From Arthrobacter mangrovi (GTDB lineage: Bacteria; Actinomycetota; Actinomycetes; Actinomycetales; Micrococcaceae): a DNA stretch of 64,000 nucleotides. The first letter of the stretch is position 1; each line of letters begins with the position of its first letter. The stretch is taken from the NCBI RefSeq assembly GCF_026011795.1, contig NZ_BRVS01000002.1:62001-126000 (forward strand), read 5' to 3'. The notes under the pieces are model-generated. The model had not been told where the DNA came from. It saw nothing but the letters and a program-made list of their open reading frames with translations, and searched no databases. Positions 34,462-48,275 of this stretch are shown here, piece after piece. The position numbers and the translations under genes are program-made.

Positions 34462-35055
34462 GTGTCCGAGCAAACTGAGACCACCCCCGCACGCCGAGTC
34501 GTCGTCGCCGAGGACGAAACGCTGATCCGCCTGGATATTGTCGAGATCCTTCGCGGCGAGGGGTACGACGTCGTCGCCGAGGCGGACAACGGCGAGAAGG
34601 CGGTCGAGCTCGCCACCGAACTGAAGCCGGACCTGGTGCTGATGGACGTCAAGATGCCCGTCATGGACGGCATCACCGCCGCTGAGCAGATTGTGAAAGC
34701 CCGGATCGCCCCTGTCGTGCTGCTGACGGCCTTCAGCCAGAAGGAGCTGGTGGAGCGGGCGCGCGACGCCGGCGCCATGGCCTACGTGGTCAAGCCGTTC
34801 ACGCCGGCCGACCTGGTTCCGGCGATCGAGATTGCGCTGTCGCGCCACCAGGAGATCAAGGCGCTGGAGTCCGAGGTCAGCGACCTGCAGGAACAGTTTG
34901 CCACCCGCAAGCTGGTGGAACGCGCGAAGAGCCTGCTGATCACCAAGATGGGCCTGACCGAGCCGGAGGCTTTCCGCTGGATCCAGAAGACCTCGATGGA
35001 CCGCCGCCTGAGCATGCGCGAGGTGGCCGACACGATCATCAACCAGGTCAACTAG
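34462..35055 (+). CDS. pdtaR: ANTAR-domain response regulator (PdtaR-like)
   Basis: A 197-residue response regulator with a receiver domain (acidic pair VVVAEDETLIRLD, phospho-acceptor Asp in LVLMDVKMPVMDG, Lys in YVVKPFTP) followed by an ANTAR RNA-binding domain (LVERAKSLLITKMGLTEPEAFRWIQ, then MREVADTII). It matches mycobacterial PdtaR, which with the kinase PdtaS controls translation or termination by binding mRNA. The GTG at 34462 has AAGGAG six bases upstream; in-frame codons further up lack one. No histidine kinase is adjacent, so the partner is encoded elsewhere. A strong terminator follows. Confidence 0.87.
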   Translation: MSEQTETTPARRVVVAEDETLIRLDIVEILRGEGYDVVAEADNGEKAVELATELKPDLVLMDVKMPVMDGITAAEQIVKARIAPVVLLTAFSQKELVERARDAGAMAYVVKPFTPADLVPAIEIALSRHQEIKALESEVSDLQEQFATRKLVERAKSLLITKMGLTEPEAFRWIQKTSMDRRLSMREVADTIINQVN

Positions 35056-35080
35056 CGGCCGGTTGGCTGATTAACAACGA

Positions 35081-35113
35081 AAGCGGGGCCGGTCCAAAGG
35101 ACCGGCCCCGCTT
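35081..35113. terminator. 15-bp hairpin between pdtaR and pyk
   Basis: AAGCGGGGCCGGTCC pairs completely with GGACCGGCCCCGCTT around an AAA loop. It sits between the converging pdtaR and pyk genes and is long enough to end transcription from both sides. The A-rich and T-containing flanks fit a bidirectional terminator. Confidence 0.85.
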
Positions 35114-35164
35114 CGTCTTACCAGTCGGCCTGCATGCCGGTCGGGCGGACCGGCATGGGGCGGA

Positions 35165-36649
35165 TCAGCTGGTTGGCCAGGGACCGACCCGTTCGCGCCG
35201 GGCCGCGAGCTGGCTTTCCAGCTGCTCGCCGGCGTCGGCCAGGTCGCCGACACGATGGACCTTGAGCGAGTTGGTGGAGCCGGCCTTCCCGGGGGGCGAG
35301 CCGGCGGCGATGACCACCAGGTCGTCGATGTCCACCAGGCCCTTCTCGAACAGCACGCGGTCCACCTGCGCCGTCATCTTGTCGGTATGCTCGACGAAGT
35401 CCACGAGCAGCGGCTGGATGCCCCAGATCAGCGACATCACGTTCAGCGTGGCCTGGTCCGGCGTGAACGCGAAAATCGGCCGTCCCGGGCGCAGCCGCGA
35501 GAGCCGGCGCGCGGAGTCGCCGGACTGCGTAAAGGTGCAGATGTACTTGGCGTCCAGCTGGTTCGCGATCTCGACGGCGGCACGGGTGATCGCTCCTCCG
35601 CGGGTGCGCGGACGGCTGCCCAGCGGCGGTACCCGGTCCAGCCCATGCTGCTCGGTTGATTCGATGATCCGGGCCATGGTCTTGACGGTTTCCAGCGGGT
35701 AGGCGCCCACGCTGGTCTCGCCGGAGAGCATCACCGCGTCAGCTCCGTCCAGCACCGCGTTGGCGCAGTCCGAGGCCTCGGCACGGGTGGGCCGGGGGTT
35801 GTCGATCATCGATTCGAGCACCTGGGTGGCCACGATGACCGGCTTGGCCCAGCGGCGCGCCAGCTCTATGGCGTGCTTCTGCACCACCGGCACGTCTTCC
35901 AGGGGAAGCTCGACGCCGAGATCGCCTCGCGCGACCATGATCGCATCGAACGCGTCGATGATCTCCTCCAGCGCATCTACCGCCTGCGGCTTCTCGATCT
36001 TGGCGATGACGGGGGCCCGGCGGCCCTCCTCGTCCATGATCTCGTGCACCCGGCGCACATCTGCGGCGTTGCGGACGAAGGACAGCGCGACCATGTCCAC
36101 GCCGGCACGGATGGCCCAGCGCAGGTCGTCCTCATCCTTGTCGCTCAGCGCCGGCACGTTGACGGCGACGCCGGGCAGGTTGATGCCCTTGTTATTGGAG
36201 ACCGCGCCGGCCACGGTGACCTCGGTGACCACGTTCTCGTCGTCGACCTCCACGGCCCGCAGCGCGACCTTGCCGTCGTCGATCAGCAGCGGATCGCCGA
36301 CGTTCACGTCCTGCGGCAGGCCCTTGAACGTGGTCGAGCAGATTTCCGCCGTGCCCTCGATGTCCCGGGTGGTGATGGTGAACCTGTCCCCCGCGGCCAG
36401 CTCGTGCGGGCCGTCGGCGAAGCGGCCGAGCCGGATCTTCGGCCCCTGGAGATCCGCGAAGATCCCCACGGGCTTGCCCAGCTCGGCCGCCGCGCGGCGA
36501 ACGTTGTCGTACGTGCCCTGGTGCACGTCATGGTCGCCGTGGCTCATGTTCATGCGTGCAACATCCACACCGGCCTTCAGGACGGCAAGGGTGCTCTCGT
36601 AGCTGGCGATGGCTGGACCGAAGGTGGCAACGATTTTCGCTCGTCTCAT
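35165..36649 (-). CDS. pyk: Pyruvate kinase
   Basis: Last step of glycolysis: phosphoenolpyruvate plus ADP to pyruvate plus ATP. The 494 residues carry the N-terminal MRRAKIVATFGPA, the ARMNMSHGDH segment, and the active-site signature IAKIEKPQAVDALEEII. The metal-binding region MVARGDLGVELPLEDVP and the C-terminal allosteric domain (TFTQSGDSARRLSRLRPG) follow. The ATG at 36649 is preferred to one 18 bases upstream because the conserved protein begins there. The gene is monocistronic: a strong hairpin lies about 50 bases downstream and gltD ends 57 bases upstream. Confidence 0.97.
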   Translation of the reverse strand: MRRAKIVATFGPAIASYESTLAVLKAGVDVARMNMSHGDHDVHQGTYDNVRRAAAELGKPVGIFADLQGPKIRLGRFADGPHELAAGDRFTITTRDIEGTAEICSTTFKGLPQDVNVGDPLLIDDGKVALRAVEVDDENVVTEVTVAGAVSNNKGINLPGVAVNVPALSDKDEDDLRWAIRAGVDMVALSFVRNAADVRRVHEIMDEEGRRAPVIAKIEKPQAVDALEEIIDAFDAIMVARGDLGVELPLEDVPVVQKHAIELARRWAKPVIVATQVLESMIDNPRPTRAEASDCANAVLDGADAVMLSGETSVGAYPLETVKTMARIIESTEQHGLDRVPPLGSRPRTRGGAITRAAVEIANQLDAKYICTFTQSGDSARRLSRLRPGRPIFAFTPDQATLNVMSLIWGIQPLLVDFVEHTDKMTAQVDRVLFEKGLVDIDDLVVIAAGSPPGKAGSTNSLKVHRVGDLADAGEQLESQLAARRERVGPWPTS

Positions 36650-36706
36650 AGTCCTTAGCCTAGCCATCTCCGGACGCTCTGCGGGCCACTTGAGCCGCAG
36701 GACACG

Positions 36707-38168
36707 TCACGGCTGCGGAAGGGCAGCAATCGCACGGTCGGTCGGAGCCACCGGCGACGGCAGCCGGGTCTTGCCCATCAGCCACTTGTCGACGGCCGCG
36801 GCGCACGCCCGGCCCTCCGCGATCGCCCACACGATGAGCGACTGGCCGCGGCCGGCGTCGCCCGCCACGAAGATGCCGTCCGTATCCGTCATGTAGTCGG
36901 CATCGCGTTCCACATTGCCGCGGGCGTCGAAGGAGGCGTTCACCTGCTCCGCAATGCCGGCAGGTTCGGGACCTGTGAAGCCCAGCGACAGGAAGACCAG
37001 GTCCGCCGGGATCTCCCGCTCGGTACCGGCCTTCGGCAGGCGCTTGCCGTCGACGAACTCGGTCTCCGCGACCTTGAGGGCGCGCAGCTTGCCGTTCTCA
37101 TCGCCCACGTATTCGACGGTCGACGCCAGGTACGTGCGTTCGCCGCCCTCCTCGTGGGCGCTGGCCACCTCGAACAGGGTCGGGAACGTCGGCCACGGCT
37201 GGTGCGGCGCCCGCTCCAGCGGCGGCTGCTTGCCGATGGCCAGCGTCGTCACCGACGCGGCCTGCTGCCGGTGCGCGGTGCCAAGGCAGTCCGCTCCGGT
37301 GTCGCCGCCGCCGAGGATCACCACGTGCTTGCCGCGGGCGTCGATCTGGTTCGGCACGGTTTCGCCGGCTACCACGCGGTTCGCCTGCACCAGGTACTCC
37401 ATGGCGTAGTGGACCCCGTCCAGCTCCCGCCCCGGCAGCGGCAGGTCGCGCGGCACGGTGGCGCCGGTCGCGATCACCACGGCATCGTAGCGGCGGCGCA
37501 GCTGTTCCCAGCTGACGTCCTTGCCGACCTCGATGCCGGTCCGGAACCGGGTGCCTTCCGCCTGCATCTGCTCGAGCCGGCGCTCCAGGACTTCCTTCTC
37601 CATTTTGAAGTCGGGAATTCCGTAGCGCAGCAGCCCGCCGACCTTGTCGTCCCGTTCGTAGACCGCAACCGTGTGGCCAGCGCGGGTCAGCTGCTGGGCA
37701 GCGGCAAGGCCCGCGGGGCCGGAACCGACGACGGCGATGGTCTGTCCCGTCAGCCGTTCCGGTGCCAGCGGGGTAATCCAGCCGCTGTCGAACGCCTCGT
37801 CCGCGATGGAAACCTCGATCTGCTTGATCGTCACCGCGGGCTGGTTGATGCCCAGCACGCAGGACGCCTCGCAGGGCGCCGGGCAGAGGCGGCCGGTGAA
37901 TTCCGGGAAGTTGTTCGTGGCGTGCAGCCGCTCGCTGGCTTCGTGCGGCTTGCCGCGCCAGGTCAGGTCGTTCCACTCCGGAATCAGGTTGCCCAGCGGG
38001 CAGCCCTGGTGGCAGAACGGGATGCCGCAGTCCATGCAGCGGCCCGCCTGGCTCTTCAGGACGCCCTTTTCCTGCGCCTCGTAGACTTCCTTCCAGTCCA
38101 TGATGCGGACCGGAACCGGACGCCGGGGCTGCGTCTGGCGTTCGCGTACTTTCATGAATCCGCGTGGG

Positions 38169-38176
<8 letters not shown>
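36707..38176 (-). CDS. gltD: Glutamate synthase small subunit
   Basis: The beta subunit of NADPH-dependent glutamate synthase. It passes electrons from NADPH through FAD and iron-sulfur clusters to the large subunit. The N-terminal Cys-rich region ([20 protein letters not shown], then CPAPCEASC) binds two 4Fe-4S clusters. The FAD motif is [16 protein letters not shown] and the NADPH motif [15 protein letters not shown]. 489 residues is the usual length. The GTG at 38176 has GGAGGTAACCG before it and overlaps the gltB stop by eight bases, so the two subunits are translated together. Confidence 0.96.
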
Positions 38177-42797
<4,621 letters not shown>

Positions 42798-42881
42798 TTT
42801 GGTTTTCTCCTTCTCCTGTATGTGATCTCGAGAAGGGGACTCCTTTGGCCCCACAACACGGCGAGGCAACCATTCCACGCC

Positions 42882-42903
42882 GTACTTAAGTACTGGAATT
42901 GTA
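42882..42903 (-). promoter_or_regulatory. gltB promoter -10 with 12-bp palindrome
   Basis: On the minus strand TACAAT (42898-42903) is a good -10. The perfect palindrome GTACTTAAGTAC (42882-42893) lies four bases downstream of it, over the expected start of transcription. A nitrogen- or glutamate-responsive repressor would fit that position, but no factor can be named. I find no convincing -35. The leader to the gltB ATG is about 90 bases. Confidence 0.5.
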
Positions 42904-43077
42904 TGGCCTGGCCCATGTCATGCAGCAGTGCTGGTGCATAACGATTTTTACCGGCCTGGGAAAGGACCGGGGGCGTCAGCCACATCCGGCGGTGGCCGTT
43001 CGGGTAACTGGGTTACCGCCGGAATCCACATCGACGTGGGTGGCACGATTCTGATAGTCCGGACGGTGGCCCGGGCG

Positions 43078-44205
43078 CTATTTCTCTTCGCCGTCTGCGG
43101 GCCCGGCCGTGCCGCTGGTGCCGGACGCAGATGAGCCTTCCGGCTCTTTCGAAGTACCAGTGACAGTATCACGATGTGAGGCCGGCGAAACATTTTTCCC
43201 GGGTTTTTTCGTCTTCGTTTCCGGCGCGTTAACCTCGGTCTGCTTCGGCGCACCGGCGTCGCCCTCGGTCTGGCTGGCCCCGTTCCCGGCCGCAGCGGGC
43301 CCCGCTTCAACGCTATTGTCCGCTTCCGGGGCATGCCCGGGCAGGTAGACGCTGTCGGATTCGACAGTGCGGGGCATGCGCGCCAGCACCCCGAATATTA
43401 CGAGCGCGGCCACCAGCAGCAGCAACGATGTCCACACGTTCAGCCGCTGGGTCACGCCGAAGAGCGTAATCATCTCCGCATCGTCGATCCGCAGCATCTC
43501 GATCCAGACGCGGCCCAGGGTGTAGTAGGCGACGTAGAGCCAGAACAACATGCCTCGCCGGAACCGGAATTTCCGGTCGAGAACCAGCAGCAGGGCTACG
43601 CCGGCGAGGTTCCAGAGCGATTCGTACAGGAACGTCGGATGGAAAAGCGTGCCCGGTTCCGCCCCAGCGGGAAAGTTCGGGTTGTCCGCGTCAATTTGCA
43701 GGCCCCACGGCAGGTCCGTTGGGGCTCCGAAGAGCTCCTGGTTGAACCAGTTTCCCCAGCGTCCGATCGCCTGCGCGAGCAGCAGGCCCGGAGCGGCCGC
43801 ATCCATGAAGGCGGTCAGTTTGACCCCGGCCCGCCGGCACCCGATCCACGCGCCGACGAGGCCCAGCGCCACGGCGCCCCAGATTCCGAGGCCACCCAGC
43901 CAAATCTGCGGGATCAGGGCCAGGTTCCCGTTCGGACCGAAGTAGGCGTCCGGCGACGAGAAGACGTGGTACAGCCGTCCGCCGATGATGCCGAACGGGA
44001 TGGCCCAGATGGCGACATCCCACACCGTTCCTTCGGGGCCGCCGCGGGCCAACCACCGCCGGTTCGTCAGCCACAGGGCCGCGACGATCCCGGCCAGGAT
44101 GCACAGCGCGTAGGCATGGATCGTGACCGGCCCGATCGTGAACCCGGCCCAGCCCGGGCTCGGAATGGACGCGGGGATCACAAGGGCGGAAGACATGGTT
44201 TGCAC
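43078..44205 (-). CDS. lgt: Prolipoprotein diacylglyceryl transferase
   Basis: Transfers diacylglycerol from phosphatidylglycerol to the lipobox Cys of prolipoproteins in the inner membrane. 375 residues. Seven hydrophobic segments and the Lgt signature GRWGNWFNQELFGAPTDLPW near residue 145 are present, with the conserved HxTF-like FHPTFLYESLWN and the Arg region AYYTLGRVWIEMLR. A hydrophilic, low-complexity tail of about 95 residues rich in Ala, Gly, Glu and Lys follows, as in many actinobacterial Lgt proteins. The GTG at 44205 has AAGGA eight bases upstream; ATG at 44196 is possible. It lies 36 bases after trpA. Confidence 0.94.
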   Translation of the reverse strand: MQTMSSALVIPASIPSPGWAGFTIGPVTIHAYALCILAGIVAALWLTNRRWLARGGPEGTVWDVAIWAIPFGIIGGRLYHVFSSPDAYFGPNGNLALIPQIWLGGLGIWGAVALGLVGAWIGCRRAGVKLTAFMDAAAPGLLLAQAIGRWGNWFNQELFGAPTDLPWGLQIDADNPNFPAGAEPGTLFHPTFLYESLWNLAGVALLLVLDRKFRFRRGMLFWLYVAYYTLGRVWIEMLRIDDAEMITLFGVTQRLNVWTSLLLLVAALVIFGVLARMPRTVESDSVYLPGHAPEADNSVEAGPAAAGNGASQTEGDAGAPKQTEVNAPETKTKKPGKNVSPASHRDTVTGTSKEPEGSSASGTSGTAGPADGEEK

Positions 44206-44241
44206 CGGGGCGGTCCTTAGGATCGGCGGAAGGAGCGAGGA

Positions 44242-45042
44242 TCAGTTCTTGGGAGTGCCGCTGCGCAGTTCGGCGGCCAGTTTGGCGACACCGTCCACGC
44301 CGTCCTTGCCCAGCGCCGCAACAAGGGCGGTGCCAACAATGGCACCTTCGGCATAGGCGGCGATCTCCCTCACGTGCTCGGCCCGGGACACGCCCAGGCC
44401 GACGCAGACGCGTTCCGCACCTGCTGCATGGGCGGCCTCGACCACGCGGTGGGCCGCATCGCTGACGGATTCCCTCGCACCCGTGACACCCATGATCGAG
44501 ACGGCGTAGACGAAGCCGCGGCTGGCCTTCACGGTCATGGCCATCCGTTCCGGCGACGACGACGGCGCGACCAGGAACACCCGGTCCAGCCCGTACTTGT
44601 CCGAAGCTTCGAACCATTCGGCCGCCTCGTCGGGGATCAGGTCCGGTGTGATGAGTCCTGCTCCCCCGGCTTCCGCCAAGCGCCGGCTGAACTCGTCCAC
44701 GCCCATCCGCATGACGGGGTTCCAGTAGGTCATCACCAGCACGGCCGCATCGCAGCGGGCGGTGATGGCAGCGACGATGTCGAAGATCTGCGCTACATGG
44801 AAGCCGTTCGCCAGGGACTGGACCGTTGCCGCCTGGATGACCTGGCCGTCCATGACGGGATCCGAATAGGGCACCCCGATCTCGATGACGTCCGCCCCGT
44901 TCTCCGCCAGCGCGACGGCCGCATCGATGGTGGCCTGCGCATCCGGAAAGCCCGCCGGCAGGTAGCCGACCAGCGCCGCGCGGCCCGCCGCCCGGGCCCT
45001 GTCGATGGCTGCTGCGGATTTGCTCTGGATCTCAAAATTCAC
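44242..45042 (-). CDS. trpA: Tryptophan synthase alpha chain
   Basis: Cleaves indole-3-glycerol phosphate to indole and glyceraldehyde-3-phosphate; indole passes through a tunnel to TrpB. 266 residues. The catalytic Glu is in [15 protein letters not shown] and the Asp in the [14 protein letters not shown] strand. The substrate loop [10 protein letters not shown] and phosphate-binding region [10 protein letters not shown] follow. The GTG at 45042 overlaps the trpB stop (GTGA) and has AAGGAG eight bases upstream, so the two subunits are made in step. lgt follows in the same direction. Confidence 0.96.
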   Translation of the reverse strand: MNFEIQSKSAAAIDRARAAGRAALVGYLPAGFPDAQATIDAAVALAENGADVIEIGVPYSDPVMDGQVIQAATVQSLANGFHVAQIFDIVAAITARCDAAVLVMTYWNPVMRMGVDEFSRRLAEAGGAGLITPDLIPDEAAEWFEASDKYGLDRVFLVAPSSSPERMAMTVKASRGFVYAVSIMGVTGARESVSDAAHRVVEAAHAAGAERVCVGLGVSRAEHVREIAAYAEGAIVGTALVAALGKDGVDGVAKLAAELRSGTPKN

Positions 45043-46364
45043 AGCTGTTCTCCTTCGGCGCCGATCTCTGCTTCCGGCCCCTTCTCGTCCAGCAGCCCGA
45101 ACCATTCGGCTGCGGTGGCGACGTCCTTGTCCCCGCGGCCGGAGAGGTTGACGATGATGATGACGTCCTTCGGGTCGGCCTTGCCTTCGGTGAGCGACTT
45201 GCCCACCTTGAGCGCACCGGCCAGCGCGTGGGAGGACTCGATGGCCGGGATGATGCCCTCGGTCCGGCAGAGCAGGCGGAAGGCCTCCATGGCTTCGGAA
45301 TCGGTGATCGGCTGGTACTTGGCCCGGCCGAGGTCTGCCAGGTAGGAGTGCTCGGGACCGACGCCCGGGTAGTCCAGCCCGGCCGAGATGGAGTGCGATT
45401 CAATCGTCTGGCCGTCTTCGTCCTGCATCAGGTACGAGCGTGCCCCGTGCAGCACGCCGGGGCGGCCGAGCGTGATGGTCGCGGCGTGGCGCCCGGTTTC
45501 GACGCCCTCGCCGCCTGCCTCGAACCCGTAGAGTTCCACCGAAGGGTCGTCAAGGAAGCCGTGGAAGATGCCGATCGCGTTGGAACCGCCGCCGATGCAG
45601 GCGCAGACCGCGTCCGGAAGCCGTCCGGTCTGGCTGATGATCTGTTCCCGCGCCTCTTCGCCGATGACTTCGTGGAAGTAGCGCACGAGTGCAGGGAAGG
45701 GATGGGCGCCCGCGGCGGTGCCCAGCAGGTAGTGGGTGCTCTGCACGTTCGCAACCCAGTCGCGCAGCGCCTCGTTGATGGCGTCCTTCAGCGTCTGCGA
45801 CCCCGCCGTCACCGGAACGACGGTAGCTCCGAGGAGTTCCATCCGCGCGACATTGAGCGCCTGCCGGCGGGTGTCCTCCGCCCCCATATAGACGACGCAC
45901 TCAAGCCCCAGGAGGGCCGCCGCCGTCGCGCTTGCCACACCGTGCTGTCCGGCGCCGGTCTCGGCAATGATGCGGGTCTTGCCCATCCGCTTGGCGAGCA
46001 GGGCCTGGCCAAGAACGTTGTTGATCTTGTGCGAACCGGTGTGGTTCAGGTCCTCGCGCTTGAGGAACACCCGCGCCCCGCCGGCGTGCTCGGAGAAGCG
46101 CTTGGCCTCGGTCAGCAGCGACGGGCGGCCCGAGTAGTTTCGGTTCAGCTCGGCGACCTGCGCGATGAATTCGGGGTCCGACTTGGCCTTCTCGAAGGTG
46201 TCCTCGAGTTCGTCCAGCGCAGCGATGAGCGATTCGGGCATCCAGCGGCCGCCGTACTTGCCGAAGTAGGGGCCCGCGGCGTGGCGGAGGCTCGCTCCCG
46301 CAAGGAAGGCGCCCGCCGTATCGCTGGCTGCGCCGCTCTCGGGCGTCTGTGGGCTCTGTGTCAT
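45039..46364 (-). CDS. trpB: Tryptophan synthase beta chain
   Basis: Condenses indole with serine to tryptophan using pyridoxal phosphate. About 441 residues. The PLP Lys is in [17 protein letters not shown]. The substrate helix is [17 protein letters not shown], and the PLP phosphate-binding [10 protein letters not shown] lies near residue 250. An N-terminal COMM-like region ([17 protein letters not shown]) docks on TrpA. The ATG at 46364 has GAGG at a normal distance; an ATG 12 bases upstream is also possible. Read after trpC with an 85-base gap, and overlapping trpA. Confidence 0.97.
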   Translation of the reverse strand: MTQSPQTPESGAASDTAGAFLAGASLRHAAGPYFGKYGGRWMPESLIAALDELEDTFEKAKSDPEFIAQVAELNRNYSGRPSLLTEAKRFSEHAGGARVFLKREDLNHTGSHKINNVLGQALLAKRMGKTRIIAETGAGQHGVASATAAALLGLECVVYMGAEDTRRQALNVARMELLGATVVPVTAGSQTLKDAINEALRDWVANVQSTHYLLGTAAGAHPFPALVRYFHEVIGEEAREQIISQTGRLPDAVCACIGGGSNAIGIFHGFLDDPSVELYGFEAGGEGVETGRHAATITLGRPGVLHGARSYLMQDEDGQTIESHSISAGLDYPGVGPEHSYLADLGRAKYQPITDSEAMEAFRLLCRTEGIIPAIESSHALAGALKVGKSLTEGKADPKDVIIIVNLSGRGDKDVATAAEWFGLLDEKGPEAEIGAEGEQL

Positions 46365-46449
46365 GGCCGTCCTCATCTCATCTCTCTGAAGGCCGGCCGG
46401 GCAACGGAGTGCGGGCTCGGCCGGGCCATCCTCGTGCTGAAGCTGTCTG

Positions 46450-47274
46450 CTAGGCCGACCGGCGCTCGGCGATCGCAGCAGCGCCGGCGGCGGAGAATTC
46501 CGCGATCGCCTGCTCCGGCTGGTTGCCGATCACCAGTGCCTCGCCCACCAGCACGGCGTTGGCGCCGTGCGCTGCGTAGTGGGCTACGTCCTCCGCATTG
46601 CGGACGCCGGATTCGGCGACGATCACGGCCTCCGGCGGGATGCCGCCGGCCAGCGCGGCGAAGACCGAACGATCCACGTCCAGGGTCTTCAGGTTGCGCA
46701 CATTGACGCCGATGATCCGGCTGCCGACCGCGACCGCACGCTGGATCTCTTCGGCCGTATGGGTCTCCACGAGCGCATTCATGCCCAGGCTGTGGGTGAG
46801 TTCCAGGAAGCTGCGGAGCTGTGCGTCGTCCAAGGCGGCGACGATGAGCAGGACCAGGTCGGCGCCGTGGGCACGGGCCTCCCAGATCTGGTATTCATCC
46901 ACCGTGAAGTCCTTGCGCAGCAGCGGGATGTCGACGGCGGCGCGGACCGCGTCAAAGTCCTCGAGCGACCCGTTGAAGCGGCGCTGCTCGGTGAGCACGC
47001 TGATCACGGCCGCGCCGCCGCGCTCATAGCGGCTTGCCAGCCCGGCCGGATCCGCGATCGAGGCGAGGTCCCCCTTCGAGGGGCTCTTGCGCTTGACCTC
47101 CGAAATCACCCGCAGCCCGGTCCGCGGCTCCGCGTCGCCGCCCAGGGCGGCGTAGGCGTCGCGGGCGCGCGGCGCCGCTTCGGCGCGGGCCTTCAGTTCC
47201 TCCAGCGGAACCGAGGCCCGACGGGCTTCAAGATCCTCCCTGACACCGGCGATGATGTCGTCGAGAACCGTCAC
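46450..47274 (-). CDS. trpC: Indole-3-glycerol phosphate synthase
   Basis: Closes the indole ring from carboxyphenylaminodeoxyribulose phosphate. 274 residues of TIM-barrel fold. Catalytic Lys residues are in [16 protein letters not shown] and in [23 protein letters not shown]. The strand-7/8 phosphate site reads [31 protein letters not shown], with catalytic Glu and Ser. TrpF is not fused to it and is not present in the window. The GTG at 47274 starts two bases after the preceding HGxxPAAW gene stop (TAGTAGTG). It lacks its own clear ribosome site and is probably coupled to that gene. Confidence 0.96.
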   Translation of the reverse strand: MTVLDDIIAGVREDLEARRASVPLEELKARAEAAPRARDAYAALGGDAEPRTGLRVISEVKRKSPSKGDLASIADPAGLASRYERGGAAVISVLTEQRRFNGSLEDFDAVRAAVDIPLLRKDFTVDEYQIWEARAHGADLVLLIVAALDDAQLRSFLELTHSLGMNALVETHTAEEIQRAVAVGSRIIGVNVRNLKTLDVDRSVFAALAGGIPPEAVIVAESGVRNAEDVAHYAAHGANAVLVGEALVIGNQPEQAIAEFSAAGAAAIAERRSA

Positions 47275-47276
47275 TA

Positions 47277-47558
47277 CTAGTGACCGCTGCTCTGGAGCTT
47301 GGATCCGTCGACGCCGTAGCCGGCCTTCTTCATGATCCAGCCAACGATGAGGCCGATGACGACAATGCCGATGCCGCCGCCCCAGAAGACCAGGTTGGAC
47401 GCCATAATGAAGCCCACGGCCGCGATGATGCAGCCCACGGTCATGATCAGGACGCAGGTCCAGGCCGCCGGGCTGTTGCCGTGGCCGATGACCTCGTCGT
47501 GGATGCTCGGAGCGGTTTCTGCAGTCTCCTGCTCGGTGGCGGTGGCGTGATGAGCCAT
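47277..47558 (-). CDS. HGxxPAAW family membrane protein
   Basis: A 93-residue protein with the motif HGNSPAAW near residue 26 followed by two transmembrane helices ([19 protein letters not shown] and [20 protein letters not shown]) and a short cytoplasmic tail. The family is almost confined to actinobacteria and is found inside trp operons between trpE-linked genes and trpC; its function is unknown. Its stop is two bases from the trpC GTG, so it may set trpC translation. ATG at 47558. Confidence 0.88.
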   Translation of the reverse strand: MAHHATATEQETAETAPSIHDEVIGHGNSPAAWTCVLIMTVGCIIAAVGFIMASNLVFWGGGIGIVVIGLIVGWIMKKAGYGVDGSKLQSSGH

Positions 47559-47657
47559 GATACTAACTCCCTCGAAAACGATGCTGTTTCTTATTCTGCC
47601 ATTGTTTGTGCGGGCTACCGGCCACTGTGACGGGGCCGCGCGCCGGAAACGGGCGGT

Positions 47658-48275
47658 TCAGTCCGTGGGGTCGGTGCCGCGGGTGAGCTGGTCCCAACTG
47701 TCGATTTCATCCACGGCGCCGCGGTCCGACGGCGAGCCGTCCGCCTGCCGCGGTCCGGTCGCCGCGGAGTACTTCCGGCTGGTGGTCCAGTGCCGGCCGG
47801 CCACGGCGAGCCAGACGGCGACGACGACCATCAGCAGCCCGCAGGCCAGGCCCAGGGCCGGAAAGACGGTAACGGTCACGACGGCGTCCTGGCCGACCTG
47901 TCCGGTGGCCTCACCGATCTTCGACGACGCAGCCGCGTACGGGTCGGCGAGCACCCTGGCGCAGGCGGCGGCGACTCCGGCGCCCGCGAGGCCAAGCAGC
48001 ACCGCAGTGATAATGCGCGCGATCCGTCCGGCGATGGTCGCGGCCAGCGCGGCGGCCAGCCCCACCAAGGCCAGCGCGGTCACGGCGACCGCGGCCTCGC
48101 TGCCCGGGACGGCCAGGTCCGGCGTCTGCACGCTTCCTTCCGGGAGGCGGACGTTCAGCCAGGTCTGGGTGGTGGTGCCGAAGGCCGCCAGGGATGCGGC
48201 GATGGCGGCCAGCACCACGATCGCCTTCCGGCGCCACCAGGCCGCAGGACCCGGGGTGGGCTTCGCCGTGGTCAT
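47658..48275 (-). CDS. Trp biosynthesis-associated membrane protein (TIGR02234)
   Basis: A 205-residue membrane protein with four hydrophobic segments (for example AIVVLAAIAASLAAFGTTTQ and LGLACGLLMVVVAVWLAVAG) and an extracytoplasmic loop with TQTWLNVRLPEG. The C-terminal 40 residues are hydrophilic (WTTSRKYSAATGP). It matches the TIGR02234 group, conserved between trpE and trpC in actinobacteria; no biochemical role is known. The ATG overlaps the trpE stop (ATGA), which implies coordinated synthesis. About 100 bases separate it from the HGxxPAAW gene. Confidence 0.88.
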   Translation of the reverse strand: MTTAKPTPGPAAWWRRKAIVVLAAIAASLAAFGTTTQTWLNVRLPEGSVQTPDLAVPGSEAAVAVTALALVGLAAALAATIAGRIARIITAVLLGLAGAGVAAACARVLADPYAAASSKIGEATGQVGQDAVVTVTVFPALGLACGLLMVVVAVWLAVAGRHWTTSRKYSAATGPRQADGSPSDRGAVDEIDSWDQLTRGTDPTD

